Source: Bog-793 sp050013835 (lineage in GTDB: Bacteria; Actinomycetota; Acidimicrobiia; Acidimicrobiales; Bog-793). Taken from it: a stretch of 30,474 nt of DNA. The notes under the pieces are model-generated. The model saw only the letters and a program-made list of their open reading frames with translations. It was not told the origin of the DNA and ran no database searches. Positions within the stretch are counted from its first letter, which is position 1; each line of letters begins with the position of its first letter. Position numbers and translations under genes: made by a program. The stretch covers positions 1-30,474 of the forward strand of contig JBEKEM010000016.1 of the NCBI GenBank assembly GCA_050013835.1, read 5' to 3'. This document shows positions 1 to 7,062 of the stretch, one piece after another.

Positions 1-2
1 TC

Positions 3-119
3 CGCCGCTGCACTGACCGCAAGAGCGCCCATCGTCTCGCCCAGCTCGCCCTGGCGATCACCTTCCTCATCACCGCCAAGCTCATCGACTGGCGAGATCG
101 GTGGTCACCTATCCGCTGA
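3..119 (+). CDS. Transposase, C-terminal fragment (IS5-like), cut by window edge
   Basis: An open frame enters from the left edge and stops at TGA 117-119, giving 38 residues. It starts RRCTDRKSAHRLAQLALA, continues with a hydrophobic ITFLITAKLI stretch, and ends in basic residues after a Trp. An Arg/Cys/Thr-rich start, then an Ala/Leu-rich helix and a short basic tail, resembles the extreme C-terminus of IS5-family DDE transposases in actinobacteria. The catalytic DDE residues lie outside the window, so the family is inferred from the tail alone. It is followed at once by a possible element end and a CTAG sequence, which fits the right end of an insertion sequence. It could instead be the tail of an unrelated protein. 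Confidence 0.5.
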   Translation, partial: RRCTDRKSAHRLAQLALAITFLITAKLIDWRDRWSPIR

Positions 120-143
120 GGCTCTAAATCAGCACTCTCCTAG
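120..143. mobile_element. Possible right end of the insertion sequence with CTAG target
   Basis: Directly after the transposase stop codon is a short AT-richer stretch, CTCTAAATCAGCACTCTC, followed by CTAG at 140-143. IS5-type elements often carry their terminal inverted repeat just after the transposase stop and duplicate short targets such as CTAG or TA. The left end is outside the window, so neither the inverted repeat nor the target duplication can be confirmed. The TAG in CTAG, read on the minus strand, is also the stop codon of the next gene. Confidence 0.3.
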
Positions 144-394
144 GCCCCGTCCGGACCGGACCCGTCGCCGTCGACCGGCGCCCCGGCCAGTGGGGCGTCG
201 ACCCGGACCGCTCCGGCGGATCTCGTGGGGACCGGCGGCCAGAGCTCCTCAGTCGTCTTCGTCGCGGCGAGCCTGCGGAACGAGCGCCGGGCGAGGAACT
301 TCGGCAGCACGCGCGCCGCCGCCACGGCGGCACCGCCGAGGACGCCGGCGACGACCCCGATGCGTATCGCCCGCCATCCGCGTCGTGTCCTCAT
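140..394 (-). CDS. Small membrane protein, possibly 3'-truncated
   Basis: This encodes 84 residues with a basic N-terminus (MRTRRGWRAIR), one hydrophobic segment at about residues 11-28 (Val/Gly/Ala-rich), then a basic, probably cytoplasmic tail containing TEELWPPVP. A strong ribosome binding site (GGAGGAAG) lies about 5 bases before the ATG, which supports a real gene. The stop codon sits inside the CTAG at the inferred end of the insertion sequence, so the C-terminus may have been replaced or cut short by the insertion. The Gly/Pro/Asp-rich last 25 residues look unstructured. I do not recognise a family. It is transcribed away from the GGDEF-EAL gene, with 174 bases between the two starts. 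Confidence 0.55.
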   Translation of the reverse strand: MRTRRGWRAIRIGVVAGVLGGAAVAAARVLPKFLARRSFRRLAATKTTEELWPPVPTRSAGAVRVDAPLAGAPVDGDGSGPDGA

Positions 395-504
395 GACCGC
401 TTCCTCCGATTCCGGTGGTGACGCCGTACCGCCGCGCCTCGCGCGGCTCCTCGTCGGCGCAGGTTAGCGGGGCGAGCACGCAGCGTGGCCGCGCCCCGAT
501 GGTG

Positions 505-538
505 TTGTTTCATGCGACCTAGATGCAGGTCGTAAAGT
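505..538 (+). promoter_or_regulatory. Possible promoter with perfect palindrome in its spacer
   Basis: Upstream of the GGDEF-EAL gene is a TTGTTT/TTTCAT block (505-513) and a -10-like TAAAGT (533-538). Between them is a perfect inverted repeat, CGACCT (515-520) and AGGTCG (527-532), with a 6-base centre. If TTTCAT is the -35, the spacer is 19 bases. A long spacer filled by a palindrome is the pattern of MerR-type activated promoters. No MerR-family gene is in the window. The assignment of -35 and -10 is uncertain. Confidence 0.35.
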
Positions 539-568
539 AAGGGGAGAAGGAGGGTCGCCATCGCGGCT

Positions 569-3500
569 TTGCGGCGTGCCAAGGGGCGCCAGATCCAGGT
601 TCTCATCGTCGACCACGACCCGATTGGGGTCGGTGGCCTGGTGGCCGCGCTCCCTCCCACCGTCGAGACGGTCGTGGCGAGTTCGGTCGCGGACGCCCTC
701 CTGGTCGGCGACCGCGGCGAGTTCGACCTCGTCGTCGTCGGTGTCCCGTCGGGCGACGGCCTCGGCGTCCTCGACGACGTCAGTGTCGCCTTCCCCTCGA
801 GCGTCGTCCTCGCTCTCGTCGGCAGCCCCGACCCGTCCCTCGCCGCTGGGGCGCGCCTCCACGGCGCCGAGAAAGTCGTCGCGCTCGCCGGGCTCACGCC
901 GCCCGAGTTCGCCGCGGCGGTGACGCGGCTCGTCGATACCTCGGACCCGCGCGACGAGATCGCCGGGCGCGTCGCCCACGTCGAGGGCCTGCTCGCCGCT
1001 GTGGCCGAGGGGATCATCGTGCAGTCGGCGACAGGACGCATCGTGCTCGCCAACGCCCGCGCCCTCGAGATGCTGCAGGTCCCCCGCGAGGTCCTCATCT
1101 CCTCCGACCTCACGACGGCGGGGATCGAGATCCGCTCCGCCGCCGGCAGGCTGCTCGAGCGTGACCAACTCCCCGACGCCGTGGCCCGCCGGACCCGCGG
1201 CCAGGTGCCCCCCGTACTCCTCCAGGTGCGGCGCGGCGACGGCGAGCTCCGCTGGTTCGAGGCGACGGCCTCGCCGCTCATGCACGCCGACCAGGAGGTG
1301 CCCTACGCCGTCGTGACGGCGTTCCGCGACATGACCGAGACGCAGGCCGCGCAGGAGACGATGGTGAGCGCCGAGCGCCGCGAGCGCCTACTGCTCGAGT
1401 ACGCCGGCGAGGGCTACCTCCTGGCCGACGCCCACGGCATCGTGAACGAGGCGAGCGAGCTCGTCGAGCGCTTCTGGGCGCCACAGCGCGTCGTCGGGCG
1501 GGACCTGAGGGACCTCGTCGTCGAGGACGATCGGGCGGACCTCGCCGCGGTCGTCGACGACGTCGCCACCCGTCGGATCTCGCCGCTGCGGGCGGAGGCC
1601 CGGATCCTCGACGCGCGCGGTGGCATCCGCTGGATCGAGCTCACCTTCGCTAACCGGCTCGACGAGCCCTCGCTCATCGGCATCGTCGTCAACCTCCGCG
1701 ACATCACGGACCGCAAGCTCGCCGAGGAGTCGGCGACCCGGTTGTCGGCGATCCTCGAATCGACGGACGACGCCATCTTCTCGGAGACGCTCGACGGGGT
1801 CATCACGAGCTGGAACTCGGCCGCCGAGCGTCTCTACGGTTACTCGGCGTTCGAGGCGGTCGGGGGGAGTTCCCTCGTCATCGTGCCGGCCGACCGCTTG
1901 AACGGTGTTCTCGACGTGCGCTCGCGGGTGCTGAAGCGCAAGCGGGTCGAGCTCGCCGAGACGGTGCGGCGGCGCAAGGACGGAATGTCGGTCGAGGTCT
2001 CCCTGACGGTCACACCGCTTGTCGACTCCGCTGGCAACCTGATCGGCTCGTCGACGACCTCGCGGACACCGGACCGGCGTGGTCCCAACGGGGAGCTGCG
2101 GGGGATCGAGGACCGCTTCCGGCTCGGGTTCGAGCAGGGTGCGATCGGGATGGCGATGATCGACGCCGTCGACCGCTTCGCGCTCGTCAATTCGGCGCTG
2201 TGCCGGCTGCTCGGGCGCGATGAGGAGGAGCTACTCGGCCACACGCTCGCCGAGTTCCTCCACCCGGGCGACCTCGAGGCGCGCCGTGGCCACTCGCTGG
2301 TGACGGCGGACGCCGACCGCTACCGGGGGGAGCGGCACTTCGTCCGTCCCGACGGGTCGGCCGTCACGGCGCGCGTCGAGGTCTCGGCGATCCGCAGCGA
2401 TGACGGCGCGACCTACCACTTCTGCCAGGTCCAGGACGTCACCGGCTGGAAGGAGAGCGAGGCCGCCCTCGGGCACCACGCCCTGCACGACCCCCTCACC
2501 GGGCTCGCCAACCGAGAGATGGTCTCGGCCCGGCTCGACCTCGTGATCGCGCGCAACCGGAACGACGGGATCCTCTCCGCCGTGCTCGCCATCGACCTCG
2601 ACCGTTTCAAGGCAGTGAACGACGGCCTCGGGCACGCCGCCGGCGACCGCCTCCTCAGCGACGTCGCCCGCCGGCTCGTCGAGGACAGCGAGCCCCAGGA
2701 CGTCGTCGCCCGGATCGGCGGTGACGAGTTCCTCGTGCTTCGAGACCGAGTCGCCGACCAAGAGGACGCCGACGCCTTCGCCGGGCGCACGATCCACCTG
2801 TTCGACAGGCCTTTCGCCGTCGCCGGCCGGCCGGTGTACCTCACGGTTTCCTGCGGCGTCGCCGTCGTCGACGGGTCCCGCGGCGTCGACGACGCCCTGC
2901 GGGCGGCAGACGCCGCAATGCATCGTGCCAAGGACCGCGGCCGCGACCGTGTCGAGCACTTCGACGACCAGCTGCGCGAGGAGGTGGAGCGCCGCTTCGA
3001 CCTCGAGAGCGAGATCCGCTTCGCCCTCGAACGCGACGAGCTTCGCGTCTTCTACCAGCCGATCCTCACCGTCGGAACGGCCCAGCTCGTCGGCGTCGAG
3101 GCCCTCGTGCGCTGGAACCACCCGACGCGGGGCCTGTTGAGCCCCGACGAGTTCATCCCCGTCGCCGAGCAGAGCGGCCTCATCTCGGCGATCGGGACGC
3201 ACGTGCTGGAGATGGCGCTGCGTCAGATCGTGCGCTGGCGGGCGGTGCTTCCGGCCTGCGAGAGCCTCTGGGTCTCGGTGAACATGTCGTCGCGCCAGCT
3301 GCTCATCACGAACCCCGTGTCGATCTGCCTCTGGGCGCTCGCCGCGACCAACGCCCCGGCGGACGCGCTCCGGCTCGAGCTCACCGAGACGGCGGTGATG
3401 AAGGAGGTCGACAAGTCGATTAGCCGGCTGGAGGACCTGCGCGCCATCGGCATCAAGATCGCGATCGACGACTTCGGGACGGGGCAGTCGTCGCTCAGCT

Positions 3501-3787
3501 ACCTCAACCGGCTGCCGGTGGGCCTCTTGAAGGTCGACCGTTCCTTCGTCGAAGCCATCGGGACGCCCGACTCCACCGCCATCGTCGAGACGATCATCAA
3601 CCTCGCGCGCACCCTCAACCTCGAGCTGTGCGCCGAGGGCGTGGAGAGCCAGGACCAGCGCGTCGCCCTCCACGAGCTCGGCTGCGAGTACGGCCAGGGG
3701 TACCTGTGGTCAAGGCCCCTCGGGGCCGACGAGTTCGAGCGATGGGTCACCGAGACGTTCGCCGCGACGACCTCGTCGCCGTCTTGA
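569..3787 (+). CDS. PAS-GGDEF-EAL cyclic-di-GMP signalling protein with degenerate receiver
   Basis: A 1072-residue bifunctional-looking c-di-GMP protein. The N-terminus (about 1-125) looks like a response-regulator receiver (VLIVDHDP), but the usual phospho-acceptor position in DLVVVG (residue 58) is Gly, so it is probably not phosphorylated. Four PAS-like domains follow at about 137-255, 274-388, 390-505 and 513-630. The GGDEF domain (about 637-795) has an intact GGDEF at 717-721. The inhibitory RxxD site before it reads EPQD, so product inhibition is probably lost. The EAL domain (about 808-1060) keeps EAL 844-846, N905, D967-D968, K988 and E1023, so phosphodiesterase activity is plausible. 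No membrane segment is seen, so it is likely cytosolic. The start is uncertain: TTG 569 lies 15 bases from GGAGG (549-553), while an in-frame ATC at 560 has ideal spacing. The stop codon overlaps the leuA promoter -35. Confidence 0.93.
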   Translation: MRRAKGRQIQVLIVDHDPIGVGGLVAALPPTVETVVASSVADALLVGDRGEFDLVVVGVPSGDGLGVLDDVSVAFPSSVVLALVGSPDPSLAAGARLHGAEKVVALAGLTPPEFAAAVTRLVDTSDPRDEIAGRVAHVEGLLAAVAEGIIVQSATGRIVLANARALEMLQVPREVLISSDLTTAGIEIRSAAGRLLERDQLPDAVARRTRGQVPPVLLQVRRGDGELRWFEATASPLMHADQEVPYAVVTAFRDMTETQAAQETMVSAERRERLLLEYAGEGYLLADAHGIVNEASELVERFWAPQRVVGRDLRDLVVEDDRADLAAVVDDVATRRISPLRAEARILDARGGIRWIELTFANRLDEPSLIGIVVNLRDITDRKLAEESATRLSAILESTDDAIFSETLDGVITSWNSAAERLYGYSAFEAVGGSSLVIVPADRLNGVLDVRSRVLKRKRVELAETVRRRKDGMSVEVSLTVTPLVDSAGNLIGSSTTSRTPDRRGPNGELRGIEDRFRLGFEQGAIGMAMIDAVDRFALVNSALCRLLGRDEEELLGHTLAEFLHPGDLEARRGHSLVTADADRYRGERHFVRPDGSAVTARVEVSAIRSDDGATYHFCQVQDVTGWKESEAALGHHALHDPLTGLANREMVSARLDLVIARNRNDGILSAVLAIDLDRFKAVNDGLGHAAGDRLLSDVARRLVEDSEPQDVVARIGGDEFLVLRDRVADQEDADAFAGRTIHLFDRPFAVAGRPVYLTVSCGVAVVDGSRGVDDALRAADAAMHRAKDRGRDRVEHFDDQLREEVERRFDLESEIRFALERDELRVFYQPILTVGTAQLVGVEALVRWNHPTRGLLSPDEFIPVAEQSGLISAIGTHVLEMALRQIVRWRAVLPACESLWVSVNMSSRQLLITNPVSICLWALAATNAPADALRLELTETAVMKEVDKSISRLEDLRAIGIKIAIDDFGTGQSSLSYLNRLPVGLLKVDRSFVEAIGTPDSTAIVETIINLARTLNLELCAEGVESQDQRVALHELGCEYGQGYLWSRPLGADEFERWVTETFAATTSSPS

Positions 3788-3812
3788 CGTCGCGCGCCGC
3801 GTGCACCAGACT
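3784..3812 (+). promoter_or_regulatory. Promoter of the leuA attenuator transcript
   Basis: TTGACG (3784-3789), a 17-base spacer and CAGACT (3807-3812) match an actinobacterial housekeeping promoter. The predicted transcription start (about 3819-3822) coincides with the ATG of the leader peptide, so the leader peptide mRNA would be leaderless. The -35 overlaps the stop codon (TGA 3785-3787) of the GGDEF-EAL gene. The same TTGAC-17-CAGACT pattern stands before leuB (9031-9059). Confidence 0.6.
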
Positions 3813-3821
3813 TGGCCCGTA

Positions 3822-3857
3822 ATGCGAACGACCCTGCACATCCTCCTTATCACCTGA
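3822..3857 (+). CDS. leuL: leuA leader peptide (Leu/Ile-rich attenuator peptide)
   Basis: An 11-residue reading frame, MRTTLHILLIT, between promoter and terminator. It has three Leu codons (CTG 3834, CTC 3843, CTT 3846, the last two adjacent) and two Ile codons (3840, 3849). A short peptide enriched in the pathway product, followed by a hairpin and an intrinsic terminator and then the first gene of that pathway, is the classical layout of ribosome-mediated attenuation. No ribosome binding site precedes it, and the promoter places the transcript start at or within 3 bases of its ATG. The stop codon is one base before the next hairpin, so a ribosome stalled on the Leu codons or released at the stop would change folding downstream. 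The role is inferred from position and composition. Confidence 0.72.
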   Translation: MRTTLHILLIT

Positions 3858-3858
3858 C

Positions 3859-3882
3859 GACGAGCGCACCGACGCGCTCGTC
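3859..3882 (+). promoter_or_regulatory. Leader hairpin between leader peptide and terminator
   Basis: GACGAGCGC (3859-3867) and GCGCTCGTC (3874-3882) form a perfect 9-bp stem with a 6-base loop (ACCGAC), starting one base after the leader peptide stop. A competing pairing of GCGCA (3864-3868) with TGCGC (3891-3895) would break both this stem and the terminator and could serve as a weak antiterminator. That second pairing is only 5 bp, so the switching mechanism is not settled by eye. Confidence 0.65.
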
Positions 3883-3884
3883 CG

Positions 3885-3916
3885 ACCTCCTGCGCCTTCG
3901 GGCCAGGAGGTTTTTT
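3885..3916 (+). terminator. Intrinsic terminator (attenuator) before leuA
   Basis: ACCTCCTG (3885-3892) pairs with CAGGAGGT (3904-3911). The stem continues as GCC/GGC around a TTCG loop (3897-3900) closed by C-G, the very stable C(UUCG)G tetraloop, with one bulged C at 3893. A run of six T (3911-3916) follows directly. It lies after the leader peptide and 40 bases before the leuA start, so readthrough would decide leuA expression. Confidence 0.85.
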
Positions 3917-3956
3917 GTACCCGGTGTTCAATTTCCGACCAACGACAGGACGACTG

Positions 3957-5648
3957 ATGCCACCGACACCAGCTAGCCCGAGGACAATGCAGTTCGAGAA
4001 GTACCGGCCGTACGCGCTCGTGAAGCTTTCCGACCGCACCTGGCCGAACAAGGTCGTGAAGCAGGCGCCGCTTTGGGTCTCGACCGACCTTCGCGACGGG
4101 AACCAGGCCCTCATCGACCCGATGGACCCGGCCCGCAAGCGCATGATGTTCGACAAGCTCGTCGCGGTCGGCTTCAAGGAGATCGAGGTCGCCTTTCCGT
4201 CGGCGTCACAGACCGACTTCGACTTCGTGCGCCAGCTCGTCGATGAGGACCTCGTGCCCGACGACGTGGCGATCCAGGTCATCGCGCAGTGCCGGGAGGC
4301 GCTGCTCGAGCGCACCTACGAAAGCCTGCGCGGGGCGCGTGAGGTCATCATCCACCTCTACAACTCGACCTCGGAGCTGCAGCGACGGGTGGTGTTCGGC
4401 CTCGACAAGCCTGGGATCACGGCCATCGCCGTCAGGGCGGCGCGGCTGTGCCGGGAGCTCGAGTCGAGGCTCCCGGGGACCAACGTCCGCTACGAGTACA
4501 CGCCGGAGTCGTTCACGGGAACGGAGATCGACTACGCGCTGGAGATCTGCTCGGCGGTGATCGACACCTTCGGACCGACTGTCGAGGCGCCGCTCATCGT
4601 CAACCTGCCGGCGACGGTCGAGATGTCGACGCCCAACGTCTACGCCGACCTTGTCGAGTACTTCGGGCGCGAGATTCCACACCGCGACGCCGTAATCCTC
4701 AGCATCCACCCGCACAACGACCGCGGCACGGCGGTCGCGGCCGCCGAGCTTGGCATCATGGCCGGTGCCGAGCGCGTCGAGGGGTGCCTGTTCGGCAACG
4801 GCGAGCGGACCGGCAACGTCGACCTCGTGACGGTGGCGATGAACCTGTTCGCGCAGGGCGTCGATCCCGGTCTCGACTTCACGGACATCGACGAGCTGCG
4901 GCGCGTGGTCGAGCACTGTAACCGCCTTCCGGTGCACCCCCGCCACCCCTACGTCGGCGACCTCGTCTACACGTCGTTCTCGGGCTCGCACCAGGACGCG
5001 ATCAAGAAGGGCATGGCCGCCCTCCCCGACGACTACGAGTTCTGGGAGGTCCCGTACTTCCTGATCGACCCGCACCACGTCGGCCGAAGCTACGAAGCGG
5101 TGATCCGGGTGAACTCCCAGTCCGGCAAGGGAGGCGTCGCCTACATCATGGAGTCGGAGCACCAGATGATCCTGCCGCGCCGGCTCCAGATCGAGTTCTC
5201 CCGGGCGATCAAGCGTGTCGCGGACGAAGCCGGCACGGAGATCCCGTCCGAGAAGATCTGGGAGGTGTTCTGCGACGAGTACTTCTCGGGCGGCCCAGTG
5301 GAGCTCGCCGAAGTCGAGATGGAGACGAGCGGCGACCGTGACAAGGTCACGGCCGACCTCGTGCTCGACGGTCGGAGGGTCACGGTGACCGGAGCCGGCA
5401 ACGGCCCGATCTCGGCATTCGTGGCGGCGGTGCGCGACGGGACCGGGTTCGCGATCGACGTCCTCGACTACCACGAGCACGCCATCGACGCCGGGGCGAA
5501 CGCCAACGCCGTCGCCTACGTCGAGACCTCCGACCAGAACGGGGCCACGCGTTGGGGGGTCGGGATCCACGAGAACATCGCCACGGCGGGCATCAGGGCC
5601 GTCGTCTCGGCGATGAACGCGAGGAGGCGCGTGACGGCCGGCGACTGA
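3957..5648 (+). CDS. leuA: 2-isopropylmalate synthase
   Basis: A 563-residue enzyme for the first committed step of leucine synthesis: acetyl-CoA plus 2-ketoisovalerate gives 2-isopropylmalate. The TIM-barrel catalytic part has DLRDGNQALIDP (D44, D47; metal and substrate binding), HPHND with the metal ligands H251 and H253, and GNGERTGN. The barrel is followed by a linker region, VNSQSGKGGVAYIM, and a C-terminal regulatory domain (about 430-560) containing SGSGNGP-like GAGNGP and DYHEHA, the part that senses leucine in this family. It resembles the long actinobacterial (Mycobacterium-type) LeuA. ATG 3957 is chosen because AGGA (3947-3950) lies 6 bases upstream. ATG 3987 is a second possibility. 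The gene is controlled by the attenuator just upstream and stands alone, since the next gene is on the other strand. Confidence 0.97.
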   Translation: MPPTPASPRTMQFEKYRPYALVKLSDRTWPNKVVKQAPLWVSTDLRDGNQALIDPMDPARKRMMFDKLVAVGFKEIEVAFPSASQTDFDFVRQLVDEDLVPDDVAIQVIAQCREALLERTYESLRGAREVIIHLYNSTSELQRRVVFGLDKPGITAIAVRAARLCRELESRLPGTNVRYEYTPESFTGTEIDYALEICSAVIDTFGPTVEAPLIVNLPATVEMSTPNVYADLVEYFGREIPHRDAVILSIHPHNDRGTAVAAAELGIMAGAERVEGCLFGNGERTGNVDLVTVAMNLFAQGVDPGLDFTDIDELRRVVEHCNRLPVHPRHPYVGDLVYTSFSGSHQDAIKKGMAALPDDYEFWEVPYFLIDPHHVGRSYEAVIRVNSQSGKGGVAYIMESEHQMILPRRLQIEFSRAIKRVADEAGTEIPSEKIWEVFCDEYFSGGPVELAEVEMETSGDRDKVTADLVLDGRRVTVTGAGNGPISAFVAAVRDGTGFAIDVLDYHEHAIDAGANANAVAYVETSDQNGATRWGVGIHENIATAGIRAVVSAMNARRRVTAGD

Positions 5649-5690
5649 CCACCGGTCGTACGCCCGGTCCCGGGGGGCCGGCCGCCGGTC

Positions 5691-6308
5691 TCAGGATCGG
5701 TTCACCACGCCCGAGTACAACAGGGCGACGAACGATCCGAAGACCACCAGGTAGACGCCCCACCGGAGATGTGACAGGACGTGGAGCCCCGAGATCCCCC
5801 ACAGGAAGTAGACCGCGGTGCCGAGCGCGGCTCCGGCCGATGCGGGTATCAGCTGGCTGATCAGCCCCCCGGCGCCTGAGCCCGTCAGCGCGATCAACGA
5901 GACGACCGCCGCCACGAGCACGATCCCGGCGATGAATGAGACGTGGCCAAGGCCGATCTGCATACCGGTCGTGTTCACCGACAGGCGGGTCACGCTGAAG
6001 TTGACCCACGGGCCGAAGGAACCGCCGATCATCGCCGCGCCGCAGGCGAGGAGCACCCCGAGGTGCACGGCACCGAAGGTGGAGGGTCGCGCCCTCACGA
6101 CCGGCGGCGGCGGGAGGTAGGGGATTCCCTGGCCTGCCTCCTCGACACTGTGCGGCGGGACGATCTTCGCGCCCGGCTCGAAGCTCTTGATCTCGCGGGG
6201 CGGCAGGGGGGGTGGCGGTTCGACCCAGTACTTGGAGCGGCTCCCCGGTTCGTGGGCGCCCGCTGAGCCGGCGTCCGGTCCGTCGTCGGGTGGCACCGTT
6301 TGCGACAT
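5691..6308 (-). CDS. Uncharacterised four-helix membrane protein with Pro-rich N-terminus
   Basis: 205 residues. The first 75 are hydrophilic and Pro-rich (PPPPLPPREI and YLPPPP), probably disordered and cytoplasmic. Then come four hydrophobic segments at about 81-102, 120-144, 152-172 and 176-199. A short loop after the first, containing FGPWVNFS and VNTTGM, is likely extracytoplasmic. This general plan is common among actinobacterial proteins of unknown function. I do not recognise the family. GGAAGGGGGG 7 bases or so before the ATG is a strong ribosome binding site. It converges with leuA, leaving 42 bases between the stops, and lies downstream of leuD on the same strand, separated by 126 bases that include a hairpin. 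Confidence 0.75.
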   Translation of the reverse strand: MSQTVPPDDGPDAGSAGAHEPGSRSKYWVEPPPPLPPREIKSFEPGAKIVPPHSVEEAGQGIPYLPPPPVVRARPSTFGAVHLGVLLACGAAMIGGSFGPWVNFSVTRLSVNTTGMQIGLGHVSFIAGIVLVAAVVSLIALTGSGAGGLISQLIPASAGAALGTAVYFLWGISGLHVLSHLRWGVYLVVFGSFVALLYSGVVNRS

Positions 6309-6407
6309 CGTCCGGCCCCCCTTCCACCGCAGTGGACGCAGGATAACCCGCGGACCCCCGCATCGGGAGTGCCGCCGTCGCGTGGCCCGCGTAACCGGGA
6401 GGGCGCC

Positions 6408-6424
6408 GCCCGCCCGAGGCGGGC
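6408..6424 (-). terminator. GC-rich hairpin after leuD, possible terminator
   Basis: GCCCGCC (6408-6414) and GGCGGGC (6418-6424) form a perfect 7-bp stem with a 3-base loop, 10 bases after the leuD stop codon. No T run follows on the minus strand, so it is at best a partial or U-less terminator, or an RNA-stabilising hairpin. Confidence 0.35.
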
Positions 6425-6434
6425 CCGGTGGTCG

Positions 6435-7031
6435 CTAGGTCGCGACGCTCGGGAGCCAGGTCGGCCTGCGCTCCTCGAAGCGATCGATGTCGGCGGCGTG
6501 CTGGAGTGTGCACGCGATGTCATCGAGCCCGCCGAGCAAGCGCTCGCGGGCCGAATCCTCGATGGCGAAGGAGGCGGCGATCCCGGCTCCGGCCGCCTCG
6601 ACTCGACGCCTTTCCACATCGACGGTGATCTCGAGCGCCGGGTCGCGCAGCACCGCGTCGAGCAGCTGCCGTCCGACCTCCGGGGTCACCTCGGCCGGGA
6701 CGAGACCGGAACGCGTGGAGTTGCCCTTGAAGATGTCGGCGATGCGGGGGCTGACGACCACTCGAAAGCCGTAGTCGACGAGCGCCCAGACGGCATGCTC
6801 GCGGGACGATCCGATTCCGAAGTTCTCTCCGGCGAGGAGTATCACGGCACCGGCGTGCTCCGGGAGGTTGAGGACGAACCCGGGGTCAGCGCGCCACTCG
6901 CCGAAAAGCCCGTCCTCGTAGCCGGTGCGCTCGATCCGCTTCAGCCATTCGCTCGGGATGATTTGGTCGGTGTCGACGTTGGCGCGGTCGAGCGGCAGCG
7001 CCCTCCCGGTGACGACCCTGACTGGTTCCAT
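6435..7031 (-). CDS. leuD: 3-isopropylmalate dehydratase, small subunit
   Basis: 198 residues. The small (swivel) subunit pairs with LeuC to isomerise 2-isopropylmalate to 3-isopropylmalate. Family motifs are present: LDRANVDTDQIIP near the N-terminus, the GENFGIGSSREHA substrate-contact motif, and ADIFKGNSTRSGLVP. The ATG at 7031 is chosen because the usual LeuD N-terminus (about 10 residues before the LDRANVDTDQ motif) begins there and AGGGA lies about 7 bases upstream. A longer frame reaching into leuC adds only basic residues. It sits 31 bases after leuC, in the greA-leuC-leuD unit. The length is normal for the family. Confidence 0.96.
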   Translation of the reverse strand: MEPVRVVTGRALPLDRANVDTDQIIPSEWLKRIERTGYEDGLFGEWRADPGFVLNLPEHAGAVILLAGENFGIGSSREHAVWALVDYGFRVVVSPRIADIFKGNSTRSGLVPAEVTPEVGRQLLDAVLRDPALEITVDVERRRVEAAGAGIAASFAIEDSARERLLGGLDDIACTLQHAADIDRFEERRPTWLPSVAT

Positions 7032-7062
7032 GGCCAATCCCTGCCGATCTCTTCTCGCAGCC

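Noticed and set aside
2231..3673. Long minus-strand open frame under the GGDEF-EAL gene
   Set aside because: It is a GC-rich shadow frame with no domain resemblance, and it overlaps a clear gene completely.
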